Below, piece after piece: positions 1 to 7,955 of a stretch of 33,577 nucleotides of DNA (the first letter of the stretch is position 1; each line of letters opens with the position of its first letter). Origin of the DNA: Pseudomonadota bacterium (lineage in GTDB: Bacteria; Desulfobacterota; Desulfobacteria; Desulfobacterales; Desulfolunaceae). The DNA lies in assembly GCA_018818835.1 (NCBI GenBank), contig JAHIRD010000156.1, positions 1 to 33,577 on the forward strand. The letters run 5' to 3'. Both the position numbers and the translations under genes were made by a program. Under the pieces are notes generated by a model that was not told the DNA's origin, did not search any database, and was given only the letters and a program-made list of their open reading frames with translations.

Positions 1-38
1 ATTGCCTTGTAAACCGGGGATCTTGGTATAGATTAAGG

Positions 39-65
39 TTGACAAAGAAAAAGCCTTTTTATAAA
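39..65 (+). promoter_or_regulatory. possible sigma-70 promoter, far upstream of the barrel gene
   Basis: A perfect -35 TTGACA (39-44) is followed after 15 nt by TATAAA (60-65), or after 17 nt by TAAACA. The spacing is short for the better -10, and the site lies about 290 bp before the first start codon, so it may serve something else or drive a long leader. Confidence 0.3.
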
Positions 66-123
66 CATAGTTATGTATCAAGAACGCAATTTACAACAGT
101 TTGTCGTAGTTATGCTACTTGAA

Positions 124-189
124 CGGCAATGGTCTAAATGAAAATCAACAGTTAAATATTGACTTGTAAGACGTGTATCGCCATTGCCG
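124..189. repeat. 9-bp inverted repeat in the 5' intergenic region
   Basis: CGGCAATGG (124-132) and CCATTGCCG (181-189) are perfect complements separated by 48 nt. They could form a long hairpin in the leader of the downstream operon or mark a regulatory site. The rest of 1-351 is AT-rich and shows no coding sequence I can support. Confidence 0.3.
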
Positions 190-351
190 GGAACCCAGAA
201 CAAAACGGGAATCCCCCTTTTTTATTATAAATTCTCAGCTATTGGGTGGTGTTTTTTATAGATGCCCAAGCAGGAGTGTTTATTTTAAGACCTTTTTTTA
301 GAAGTCTTATTTATAATGTCGGTGAGGGTTTCGGGCGAACAGGAGACGGTT

Positions 352-1560
352 ATGAAAAACAGTATGGCTCCTTTGTTGGGCATACTTCTGATGATTTTGC
401 TGACAAGCTCTGCATGGGCCATTGAAATTGATGAGCCCGGTGGAATTGATCTTCACGGATTTATTTCCCAGGGTTTTTTGCAGAGCACTGACAATAATTT
501 TTTTGCCAACACCGAGAACGGAAGTTTTGAACTGAAAGATACAGGCATCAGCTTTTCCACAGATATCACCGCCAGGATCAGGGTGGGAATCCAGCTCATG
601 GCTTATGAAATGGGCGATTTCGGAAGTGATGCGATCCAGATCAACTGGGCCAACGGAGATTATTCTGTAAACGATTGGCTGGGAATAAAAATTGGAAAGA
701 TGAAACTTCACCATGGTCTCTACAATACTGGCCGCGACGGTGATTTTTTAAGAACCAGCATCCTCCTGCCCCAGAGTATCTACAATGAAGCCTGGAGATC
801 CACCGTTGCCGGTATCAGCGGGTTTGAAATCTATTCAAGTCTCCCCGGTGGCTATTTGGGTCGCCTGTCCATGAACGGGCAGGTGGGAAAAGTGGATATC
901 AATCTGGACAGCGGTGTGGCCACCACCACCAAGGAACAGCTTCTGGAGAATACAATCATCTATGATCCCAACGATATTCAGCAGGACACCGCGTTTGTAG
1001 GTAGACTCCTCTGGGAAACGCCTTTTCCGGGACTCAGCCTCAACACGACGTTCTGGACCGTGGATTTGACCATGACCGGAACAGCGCAATCGGACTATCT
1101 AAGCCTCGATGATGATAATTCGGTTTACAAGACTTCTGCACAATCCGTGACCGGATCCCTTGAGTATTCCTACGGAGATTTTCTCTTGGTTTCGGAGTAT
1201 TCTATCTGCAAATATGACTTTTCCTTGTCATCTGTTTTTTCAAAGCAGAAACTCGAAACAGAGGGGTATTATACCAGCCTTGCCTATCGTTTCACAAACT
1301 GGCTGGAAACAGGTTATTATTATTCCGTGTATTATCCCAACAAGGATGATAAAAAAGGTGAACGTTTTGTTGTTGACCATTCTGCCTGGCTCAAGGACTC
1401 TTGTCTGTCCTTTCGTTTCGATATTCTGGACAACTGGGTTTTTAAACTGGAAGGGCACCTGATGAACGGAACAGCGGTTATGATGAACAATAATAATCCC
1501 GATGCCCAAAAAAAAGAAGACTGGACCCTGTTCGGTGCTAAGGCAACCTTTAGCTTTTAA
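352..1560 (+). CDS. outer-membrane beta-barrel (porin-like) protein
   Basis: Predicted secreted outer-membrane protein of 402 residues. The ATG at 352 is preferred over the upstream ATG at 316 because AGGAG (341-345) lies 6 nt before it and translation then begins directly with a signal peptide: a lysine, a hydrophobic core, then SSAWA as cleavage site. The mature part is rich in alternating hydrophobic and polar residues with many Tyr, Trp, Gly and Asn, and it ends in ATFSF. A terminal Phe is typical of barrels recognised by the BAM complex. An HGFISQGFLQS stretch near the mature N-terminus resembles the first strand of several deltaproteobacterial porin-like proteins. It is the first gene of a tight three-gene unit (36 nt to the next). 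Substrate is unknown; the exact barrel family is not recognised. Confidence 0.7.
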   Translation: MKNSMAPLLGILLMILLTSSAWAIEIDEPGGIDLHGFISQGFLQSTDNNFFANTENGSFELKDTGISFSTDITARIRVGIQLMAYEMGDFGSDAIQINWANGDYSVNDWLGIKIGKMKLHHGLYNTGRDGDFLRTSILLPQSIYNEAWRSTVAGISGFEIYSSLPGGYLGRLSMNGQVGKVDINLDSGVATTTKEQLLENTIIYDPNDIQQDTAFVGRLLWETPFPGLSLNTTFWTVDLTMTGTAQSDYLSLDDDNSVYKTSAQSVTGSLEYSYGDFLLVSEYSICKYDFSLSSVFSKQKLETEGYYTSLAYRFTNWLETGYYYSVYYPNKDDKKGERFVVDHSAWLKDSCLSFRFDILDNWVFKLEGHLMNGTAVMMNNNNPDAQKKEDWTLFGAKATFSF

Positions 1561-1596
1561 TATAAAACCGGGAAAAAGACCTGGGGATGGTTTATC

Positions 1597-3870
1597 TTGG
1601 ATGTTTTAAATGCAAACGTAATTCGACGAATCCGGCTTGTTATTGGTGTTCTTTCAATCATCCTGTTGTTTGGTATGATTTACGCCTGTACGACCAAGGC
1701 ACCTCTCTTATCGAATTTATCCCCTGAAACATTGGTGGAAAGCCCCGAAGACGAACACCCCTTTGAGGCCATGGACAATCTTGATCCGGCTGTGAGGGAA
1801 CAGGGGGCCATCACACTTGGGGACATCAGCCCCATCAAGCACCGGTATATGAGTTCTTACCTGAAATCTTTGAAAAAATCCGAAGAATCTGACCGATTGA
1901 CAGCCATGGATAACATGGGGGGCCTAAGTGCAGGCATGGCTCCTGTGATCAAGGTCTTGTGCAACGGGTCAAGGGACTTTGACGCCAGGGTTCGCCTGGC
2001 ATCTGTCAAATCACTCGGGTTGATTCTTTCCGAGTTACTCCAGCCATCGGAATATCTTGAAAAACTCAAGGTAGCTGATCCATCAGGCTCCATGGGCCAA
2101 TCGGCACGTCGTTGTCTGGAAAACCTCAAAGCACAAACAGTCATCATCAACGCAACCCTTCAGGTACGACGTGAAGATGTGGACCGAAAAGTCCGCAAAA
2201 CCGCAGCGAAAATTCTTTCCAAAAATAATCTGGAGCCTGTCCAATATAGTGTGGCCATGGAAAGCCCTGCTCCTGAAATCAAACCGGCCGAGTCACAGGT
2301 GCCGGAGCCTGAGTCTGGTCAGGAAGATCCAGTGGAACTCAAAACAGATGGTGACGGTGAAACCATTGATTTCCCAGAGATGGATATCTTGCTGAAGAAA
2401 CTGGAAAGCTTTGACCTATCAACCCGCCGATTCGCCTTGGTTGCTATCGGGCATCTGGCCGGGAAAGAGCTCAAGGATCTTCCCATTCATGTCACGTCCA
2501 TCAAAAGCGGTGATATCACCCTTCGAACCGAATCGGTCCATTATATATTTGAATGTGTATCAAAGATGGAACGAACGGTTTACGCTCTTGAACACAGCAT
2601 GGAGGATGCGGATGATGACATGCGGATCAGTACGGCACAAACACTGGCTCAGATTCTAAAGCCTTTGGCCTTGGCCTTGGTTCCCTTGTATAATACCCCG
2701 CGTGAGATTGAAGATACCTTGAACAATGAAAAAGTGGTCCCTGACCCCATGGTCCAGGTTCAGCTGAATATTTTCACGGAAGCAACCCAGGATGCCATAC
2801 GTAAGATTGATATTCTGCTGGTCAAGGGTATCCCTGTATTGGTACGGGGGTTGGACGACAAAAATTATGATGTCAGGATTGCCTCGGCCTTATCTTTGAG
2901 GCAAACCATTCCACAGCACGTTCTGGTTGAGGATGGTGATACTGGTGTGCCCAGGGTCTGGCAGGAATTTTTTAACACCCTGGGTGAGAATCAGCATGAC
3001 CTGTATGTCCGCCTCCTGGTAAATGATCTTGGAAATACAAGTGTCAATATCGCTCGCCAGGCCGCCAAGGATCTATGTGGCATGGGGGCTTCAGCAAAAA
3101 AAGCCATTCCGGCCCTTATTCATGTGGTCAGTGATGTCCGAAACCAGCATGTCCACTACAAGTACGTTCAGGTAGACGCCATGAAAGCCCTTGGGAATAT
3201 GGGTTCGGTCGCTGCCCAAGCCGTTCCGGTTCTTATAGAACGGTTGAAGGATATCCGTTTTGAAATCAGGCATGGGGCAGTGATGGCCCTGGGACAGATC
3301 GGAGGTCGGCAAGCCACGTTCAAAGTACTTGATTTGTTTGGGCATGACAGTTCGGCCCTGGTCCAGGGCGCAGCATTGACTGCCCTGGCCTCCCTGGACC
3401 CTCATGATTGCCTGGACGAGGTCCTTCTTGCCTTATTCAACGCCTTGAAAGACCCTTCGGGGGATGTGCGAATCAAGGCGTTCAATGCACTTGTGAATTA
3501 TGAAATCAAAAACAAGGCCACTGGAATTATCAAGTGGAAACCCTATGCTCATCCTGTGCTGGGGTACAGGGTCTGCCTGAAAAATGACCGGGGTGTGGTG
3601 GAAAGCTGTTTTGAAACCGGCCAGGTCACGGCCTTCAGCCTGGGTGATTTCAATAAACCTGTCCATGGACTCGAGCATGTGAGGGTTGAGGCAGTTCAGG
3701 TGACGGGAACACGGGAGATGGAGGCCGTCTTTGTGGATATGACCTCCATTCTCCAGAAATCAGTAGCCATAGAAAAAGATGCTTCTGTCAGGACAGAAAA
3801 AGAAAAATTATTGCTCACACTGTTAAAAAGCCTTGAAAAAAATGCTCCCGGTGCATTTAAAGCACCCTAA
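1597..3870 (+). CDS. HEAT-repeat lipoprotein
   Basis: 757-residue protein, likely exported and lipid-anchored. The start is TTG at 1597; no in-frame ATG precedes the hydrophobic segment, and GGGGA at 1583 could be its ribosome site. Residues about 10-31 form a membrane or signal segment ending in MIYAC, a loose lipobox. From about residue 45 there are many HEAT/PBS-lyase-type helical repeats, with phrases such as VRLASVKSLG, VRIASALSLR and IRHGAVMALGQIGG. An acidic, Pro-rich linker (about residues 225-255) separates an N-terminal repeat block from a longer C-terminal one, and the last 130 residues look like a different, beta-containing domain. HEAT arrays are usually protein-binding scaffolds. 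Being encoded between a barrel and a coiled-coil protein suggests a periplasmic scaffold for an envelope complex, which is inference. Confidence 0.65.
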   Translation: MDVLNANVIRRIRLVIGVLSIILLFGMIYACTTKAPLLSNLSPETLVESPEDEHPFEAMDNLDPAVREQGAITLGDISPIKHRYMSSYLKSLKKSEESDRLTAMDNMGGLSAGMAPVIKVLCNGSRDFDARVRLASVKSLGLILSELLQPSEYLEKLKVADPSGSMGQSARRCLENLKAQTVIINATLQVRREDVDRKVRKTAAKILSKNNLEPVQYSVAMESPAPEIKPAESQVPEPESGQEDPVELKTDGDGETIDFPEMDILLKKLESFDLSTRRFALVAIGHLAGKELKDLPIHVTSIKSGDITLRTESVHYIFECVSKMERTVYALEHSMEDADDDMRISTAQTLAQILKPLALALVPLYNTPREIEDTLNNEKVVPDPMVQVQLNIFTEATQDAIRKIDILLVKGIPVLVRGLDDKNYDVRIASALSLRQTIPQHVLVEDGDTGVPRVWQEFFNTLGENQHDLYVRLLVNDLGNTSVNIARQAAKDLCGMGASAKKAIPALIHVVSDVRNQHVHYKYVQVDAMKALGNMGSVAAQAVPVLIERLKDIRFEIRHGAVMALGQIGGRQATFKVLDLFGHDSSALVQGAALTALASLDPHDCLDEVLLALFNALKDPSGDVRIKAFNALVNYEIKNKATGIIKWKPYAHPVLGYRVCLKNDRGVVESCFETGQVTAFSLGDFNKPVHGLEHVRVEAVQVTGTREMEAVFVDMTSILQKSVAIEKDASVRTEKEKLLLTLLKSLEKNAPGAFKAP

Positions 3871-3906
3871 TCATCGATGTGTGAAGAAGACCTTGGAGGA
3901 ATGGGC

Positions 3907-5091
3907 ATGAAAAAATGGCGAGGTATGATCGTTTCAACGGGAACGTTACTGGCACTTTGTCTTGGCACCTGGGCCATGGGTGAGCCTGTGACCGGGTATT
4001 CCTCCTATGTGAATCTTCTCCCGGGAGGAAAGGATAAACAAAGTTCCAATTTCGATCTGATCACCTCTGCCCAGGAAGAAGTCCGGGCCCTTGAATCGGA
4101 AAAAAGAAAACGTGAAATCAAATTCGATAGGCCGGTGGATATCCATTTTTTGAGTGATACATACACCATGATCAGCTTTGACGTTTTTTTCAGGCCCATG
4201 GAGAATTCACGTTTTTCAACAAACCCGGCTGTATTTGCCTTGCTTTTCAAAGGAACGGGGCGAAATGGCCTCTCCAGCTATACATCACGGTATATCAAAT
4301 GGATTGGCAAGCCAGATATCCAGGAATACCAGGACAGTCAGATCAATGATTTTTGCGATTATTTCAGGAGAGCAGGTGTTGAAGATTGCTTTCCAGGAAA
4401 AGGAGGGGAGAAGGCCCCGGAAGATACCAAAAAAACAAAGACGCCCGTGGTCGTTCAGGCCATGAATGGGGACATGATTTCCTCAGGGATAATAAAATCC
4501 GCCTATATTGACCCGGCCATTGCGCGAAAAAAAGATGTGGAATCCGGCCTTGAAAAAAATGCAGCGATCATTGACAATCTTTCTGACGAGATAAAACAAA
4601 TCCGGAAACAATCCGATATTATTGATAGTCAAATCAAGGGTATGGACCAAAAAATCAAGCATGTGTCAACCCTATTGTTGCAAACACCTCCGGCAAAGAC
4701 CCGGGATGATGGCTCCCCGACAACGGACCACCTCAAAGAGATTGAAGATACGCTTAAACTCCAGGTGAGTGAGATCCGTGACCTGAGGCAGCAAATAACA
4801 GCTCTTCAGGAATTGCTCCAGGGCTTTACGCGGAACAGAAATACCTTGTTGTTGACAGGTGCAAATCTTCAGATTGTCAATGGGACGGGGGAATCCCAGG
4901 GTCATAGCAACGGCACCGGAAACCTGATCATCGGATACAACGAGAAGAAGCCGGGCGAACCCCTTCAGCCCGGATCGCATCAGCTGATTCTGCCCAAAGG
5001 GGAATCGGTTGTGGCTCCAAAGGACAATGAGAAAAAATCCGAAAAGAAATTATTTGGGGGGCGTTGTTTTATCGGGACTCTCTGGGATTAA
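3907..5091 (+). CDS. secreted coiled-coil protein with a GTGNLIIGYNE-type segment
   Basis: 394 residues. ATG at 3907 is chosen because GGAGGA (3895-3900) lies 6 nt upstream; ATG 3901 abuts that site. A signal peptide (LLALCLGTWAMG) is followed by a globular region with several Phe and Tyr, then a heptad-like coiled coil at about residues 210-320 (IDNLSDEIKQIRKQ and LRQQITALQELLQGF). Next comes LQIVNGTG...NGTGNLIIGYNE...GSHQLILPKG. From memory this resembles a segment that precedes collagen-like or autotransporter-like bodies in some secreted bacterial proteins, but here the expected long repeat region is absent. The protein ends in GGRCFIGTLWD, reminiscent of the CFIATAAYGS C-terminal module cut short. 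The same frame stays open for 34 codons after the TAA, so a shortened gene is possible. Function unknown; last gene of the operon. Confidence 0.6.
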   Translation: MKKWRGMIVSTGTLLALCLGTWAMGEPVTGYSSYVNLLPGGKDKQSSNFDLITSAQEEVRALESEKRKREIKFDRPVDIHFLSDTYTMISFDVFFRPMENSRFSTNPAVFALLFKGTGRNGLSSYTSRYIKWIGKPDIQEYQDSQINDFCDYFRRAGVEDCFPGKGGEKAPEDTKKTKTPVVVQAMNGDMISSGIIKSAYIDPAIARKKDVESGLEKNAAIIDNLSDEIKQIRKQSDIIDSQIKGMDQKIKHVSTLLLQTPPAKTRDDGSPTTDHLKEIEDTLKLQVSEIRDLRQQITALQELLQGFTRNRNTLLLTGANLQIVNGTGESQGHSNGTGNLIIGYNEKKPGEPLQPGSHQLILPKGESVVAPKDNEKKSEKKLFGGRCFIGTLWD

Positions 5092-5311
5092 AAGAAAACA
5101 CTGTCCACAACACTCGTACTCAGTCCCGAAGGGACGGTACGCATCCTCGAAAAATACAAAGTCAAAGTATTCGACCATGAAGGTCATCAAGGTTAAATCC
5201 CCTGCCGGAAGCAAATTCTTCGTGTTCGTGGCAAACCTGTTTTTCCACCACCCGCTCCCGGTGGTCGCTGAAGGACACGAAGAAGAGCAAAAGAATTTCC
5301 CTTCCGGGGGC

Positions 5312-5330
5312 CAAACTTTTGAAAAGTTTG
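5312..5330. repeat. 19-nt near-perfect palindrome
   Basis: CAAACTTTT, one G, then AAAAGTTTG form two perfectly complementary 9-nt arms. With a single base between the arms the folded hairpin would lose central pairs. It may be a repeat end or a weak terminator for the operon ending at 5091. Confidence 0.4.
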
Positions 5331-5398
5331 ATCCATCGTCGCCAAGGCTATGACGGGACAGGCAAACAGGTTTAATCTCTGCGTCATGGTTTTTCTCG

Positions 5399-5446
5399 CT
5401 CCCAGGCCCCAGCCTGGGAGTGTATTCCGCATGGCTCCAGCCATGC
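5399..5446. repeat. tandem REP-like hairpins
   Basis: Two adjacent hairpins: CTCCCAGGC (5399-5407) pairs with GCCTGGGAG (5412-5420) around CCCA, and GCATGGCT (5429-5436) pairs with AGCCATGC (5439-5446) around CC. This resembles the widespread 'cccaggctccagcctggga / catggctccagccatg' intergenic repeats seen in many deltaproteobacterial and cyanobacterial genomes (recognised from memory). More partial copies (CCTGGGAAC, GCTGCAAAGCTGC) follow to about 5490. Confidence 0.55.
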
Positions 5447-5502
5447 CTCTGGGTGAAAGAACCTGGGAACACGGCTGCAAAGCTGCCCCAAAAACAATTC
5501 TC

Positions 5503-5554
5503 TATAGGTCCCATAGGTCTTATAGATCCCATAAGACCCATCATGGGACTTATG
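5503..5554. repeat. short TATAGGTCCCATAAG-type repeat cluster
   Basis: Four near-identical units of the type (T/C)ATAGGTCCCATA follow each other at roughly 10-nt intervals and end in an imperfect palindrome, CATAAG-A-CCCAT...ATGGG-A-CTTATG (5530-5554). A related motif recurs near 23298-23330. Function unknown; similar tracts are common between genes in these bacteria. Confidence 0.45.
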
Positions 5555-5623
5555 TCATTTTATCTCGTCTTTATCTGGACATTATTTTTCTTTATATCCT
5601 TTTTTTGCTTCATCGTTTTGGAT

Positions 5624-5965
5624 TTATGGCTGCCAGAGATAGGCATGAAGGTCAATGGTATCGTTAGGGCCAAATCGAACGCCTTCTTCAACAAGAAGGG
5701 CTTTCTGGATTTCATATCCCTCAAAGTGACCAAGGGAAATGCGACCCATACGATTGACCACCCTGTGCCATGGGAGATTATCCTTCCGAGAACAGGAATG
5801 AAGCAGCCGGGCGACGTGACGGGCTGCGCGGTGATTGCCCGATGCTGCAGCAATTAATCCATAGGTGGTGACTTTCCCCTTGGGTATTCTGTGAATGATT
5901 TTTTTTGCTCGTGTTGAAAAATCGTTCATCATTTCTTTTTTGGTTTTGCTCATGTCCTTTGTCAT
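5624..5965 (-). CDS. alkyltransferase-like (ATL) MGMT-family protein
   Basis: 113 residues from ATG at 5965 (ATG 5953 is an alternative; a TTG at 6004 also opens the frame). It matches the C-terminal DNA-binding domain of O6-alkylguanine-DNA alkyltransferases: IPKGKVTTYGLIA, then the RAARHVARLLHS recognition helix, then LPWHRVVNRMGRIS. In true MGMT the last motif is PCHRV with an alkyl-accepting Cys. Here the Cys is Trp, the hallmark of ATL proteins, which bind O6-alkylguanine and hand it to nucleotide excision repair instead of removing the alkyl group. Length also fits ATLs. It is transcribed towards the repeat-rich stretch and has no operon partner. Family confidence is high; the exact start is uncertain. 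Confidence 0.85.
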   Translation of the reverse strand: MTKDMSKTKKEMMNDFSTRAKKIIHRIPKGKVTTYGLIAAASGNHRAARHVARLLHSCSRKDNLPWHRVVNRMGRISLGHFEGYEIQKALLVEEGVRFGPNDTIDLHAYLWQP

Positions 5966-6231
5966 GCCATAGTCTTTGCCCGTGTATGATGGGTAGAAAA
6001 ACAAGAGTAATTAGCTTAATCAATGGCCTAATATAAGTTAAAAAATACAAAATATAAAGGCGATTTAACCAAAAAATTAGCGATTTATAAAACAATATAT
6101 CATAAGATGATTGAATTCCTTTCTTTAATTCAGTATGCTAATAATACTTCAACGATTGTATGGAATGGTTATCACTTTTTGATCCGTCCCGTATTTTAAT
6201 TTTATTAACGTTAAAATGTGTAGGATTATCC

Positions 6232-6507
6232 ATGAGTAAATTCACTTTATTCGGTATTATATCGCTTGTTTCAGGACTTTTCATGCTGGTCTTCAAGGCC
6301 ATTTCATCCTTAACAAGTATAACTCTGGCCTTTCCCGACTTAACACTTCAAGACGCCATGACGCCTGATAATCTTGCCTGGCTTGATGGATTGTCCGAAG
6401 GCTTTTTTCATACCGTTGCCGTCTCCGTTGCATCATCTCCTTTGTATCTGGTCTGTATTGTTATCGGGGTACTGCTTCTTCTTATCGGAGGCATTTTGGG
6501 GAAATAA
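6232..6507 (+). CDS. small two-helix membrane protein
   Basis: 91 residues from ATG 6232, preceded by TAGGAT at 6221; a longer frame from 6160 lacks support. Two clear hydrophobic segments, LFGIISLVSGLFMLVF near the N-terminus and LYLVCIVIGVLLLLIGGILG at the C-terminus, flank a polar loop with DAMTPDNLAWLDGLSEGFF. The topology suggests a small inner-membrane protein with the loop on one side. I do not recognise the family. It stands alone with about 180 bp to the next gene. Confidence 0.5.
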   Translation: MSKFTLFGIISLVSGLFMLVFKAISSLTSITLAFPDLTLQDAMTPDNLAWLDGLSEGFFHTVAVSVASSPLYLVCIVIGVLLLLIGGILGK

Positions 6508-6690
6508 ATATTTGCCCATGCTGTTTTGCATTCAAGGTTCTGGCCAATGGAAACCACGGATGGGGTGAGCTGCGGATATAAAGACTGACGATTTCCTTTT
6601 GAAAGAGATACACGCCTGCCTGGCCATGAAAAGAAAATAATTCTCGTTATCACGGACAATTCTTTTATATACCATGACAGGGATAATGAA

Positions 6691-7545
6691 ATGTTGAATA
6701 AATCAAGAAATGTACGACAGGTCTTGCGCGCCCGGTCTACCATGGAAGGTGCTGGGGTGAAATTATACCGAGCATTCGGTTTTTTTGAAGCGCCTCTTTT
6801 TGATCCGTTTCTTCTTTTGGATGATTTCCATTCACAAAATCCTGCTGACTACATCAAAGGCTTTCCCTGGCATCCCCATCGAGGCATTGAGACCATGACC
6901 TATGTGTTGAATGGTTTGATCGAGCATGGGGACAGTATGGGAAACACGGGGAAAATTTCATCCGGTGATGTACAATGGATGACGGCTGGAAGCGGAATTA
7001 TTCACCAGGAAATGCCCCAAGTCACCGAACATTCGTTGATGTGGGGATTTCAGCTCTGGTTGAACCTTCCATCATCACATAAGATGATGCCCCCCCGGTA
7101 CCGGGAAATCCCATCATCGGGAATTCCTGAGTCGTTTCGGGATAATGGTGTCCGCATCAGGGTGATCAGTGGAATGATTGATGGGGTGACAGGCCCGGTC
7201 TCGGATGTGGTGACCCAGCCTACATTCTTCGATGTTGCGATTCCTATGGAACAGGACTTCGTATATGACCTGCCATCTGATCACACACTTCTGATCTATG
7301 TTATACAGGGCGCAGGATTCTTTGACCCAGGAAAAACAGTACTTACCGGAGAAAAGGCCCTTGTTGTCTATGGACCGGGTGAGTCCCTTTACGTTAAATC
7401 CGGGGCTGACAGTGTGCGGTTTTTGCTGATGGCGGGTAAACCCATCGGTGAGCCAGTGGCATGGAAAGGTCCCATTGTGATGAATACGGACGAAGAACTT
7501 GAAAACGCCTTTCAGGAATTCAGGGAAGGACGCTTTATTAAATAG
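6691..7545 (+). CDS. pirin family protein
   Basis: 284-residue bicupin of the pirin (YhhW-like) family. The N-terminal cupin carries the metal-binding set: PWHPHRGIETMTYVLNG gives His61 and His63, and GSGIIHQEMP gives His105 and Glu107. The flavour-typical FDPFLLLDDF and HGDSMGN motifs are also present. Length is normal for the family. Bacterial pirins are cytoplasmic metal proteins; some oxidise quercetin, others modulate enzymes, and the substrate cannot be read from sequence. A purine-rich AGGGATAA precedes the ATG. It is followed by a strong hairpin and looks monocistronic. Confidence 0.88.
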   Translation: MLNKSRNVRQVLRARSTMEGAGVKLYRAFGFFEAPLFDPFLLLDDFHSQNPADYIKGFPWHPHRGIETMTYVLNGLIEHGDSMGNTGKISSGDVQWMTAGSGIIHQEMPQVTEHSLMWGFQLWLNLPSSHKMMPPRYREIPSSGIPESFRDNGVRIRVISGMIDGVTGPVSDVVTQPTFFDVAIPMEQDFVYDLPSDHTLLIYVIQGAGFFDPGKTVLTGEKALVVYGPGESLYVKSGADSVRFLLMAGKPIGEPVAWKGPIVMNTDEELENAFQEFREGRFIK

Positions 7546-7558
7546 TCCCCATTAGAAA

Positions 7559-7588
7559 AGTGCACAATGGGCAAGCCCACTGTGCACT
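7559..7588 (+). terminator. hairpin after the pirin gene
   Basis: AGTGCACA-A-TGGGC (7559-7572) and GCCCA-C-TGTGCACT (7575-7588) form a 14-position stem with a single mismatch and a two-base AA centre. It begins 13 nt after the stop codon. There is no T-run, only a CT-rich tail, so termination may be Rho-dependent or the hairpin may protect the 3' end. Confidence 0.5.
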
Positions 7589-7955
7589 GATCACTTCTCT
7601 CTCTCGTGCTGGTCCTTACAGGCTGTGAGTACGGTCACCGTAGCCGGTTCAGAGCCAAGGTGTCAGCATCTAACATCTATTTGGATTTATTCTCTCTTCT
7701 CGTCAAAATTTTAATTTTTACGGTGAATGAATAAATACCTCCATTTAGAGTTTAAGTTCAGGATTTTCTCATTTCCGATCAATCCTCTTTGATTATAAGG
7801 TAAGAACTGAATAATGTTTGTCAAACAAATTTAGGCATGCCTCATAAAATTATTTAAAGAAGGGCATTTGTGATGACGACAAAATAAAAGAGGCAGAAAG
7901 AAATTTATGAATAAAAGTATGGACCTATGGATAAAAACTTGGTTAATGTGTCCCC
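7589..7955. other. intergenic region without a recognisable gene
   Basis: About 370 bp, AT-rich from 7680 on. It holds a small palindrome, TACGGT-C-ACCGTA (7631-7643). I checked both strands for short genes and found none that is convincing. Confidence 0.5.

Larger units (their letters stand above)
5092..5623. other. repeat-rich non-coding stretch between convergent genes
   Basis: About 530 bp with no convincing gene; long open frames on both strands here are compositional. It contains direct and inverted CTTCGTGT-like fragments, several hairpins (listed separately), and a cluster of short ATAGGTCCCATAAG-type repeats. It looks like a dumping ground for dispersed intergenic repeats, and the hairpins near its left end may terminate the upstream operon. 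Confidence 0.5.

Noticed and set aside
5050-5544. 164-codon minus-strand frame and overlapping plus-strand frames
   Set aside because: They cross hairpin repeats, lack ribosome sites and show low-complexity translations; explained by repeat DNA.
7589-7700. Possible minus-strand gene remnant (…TVTVLTACKDQH…)
   Set aside because: Only about 20 codons look protein-like, with stops on both sides and no start; not enough to call.
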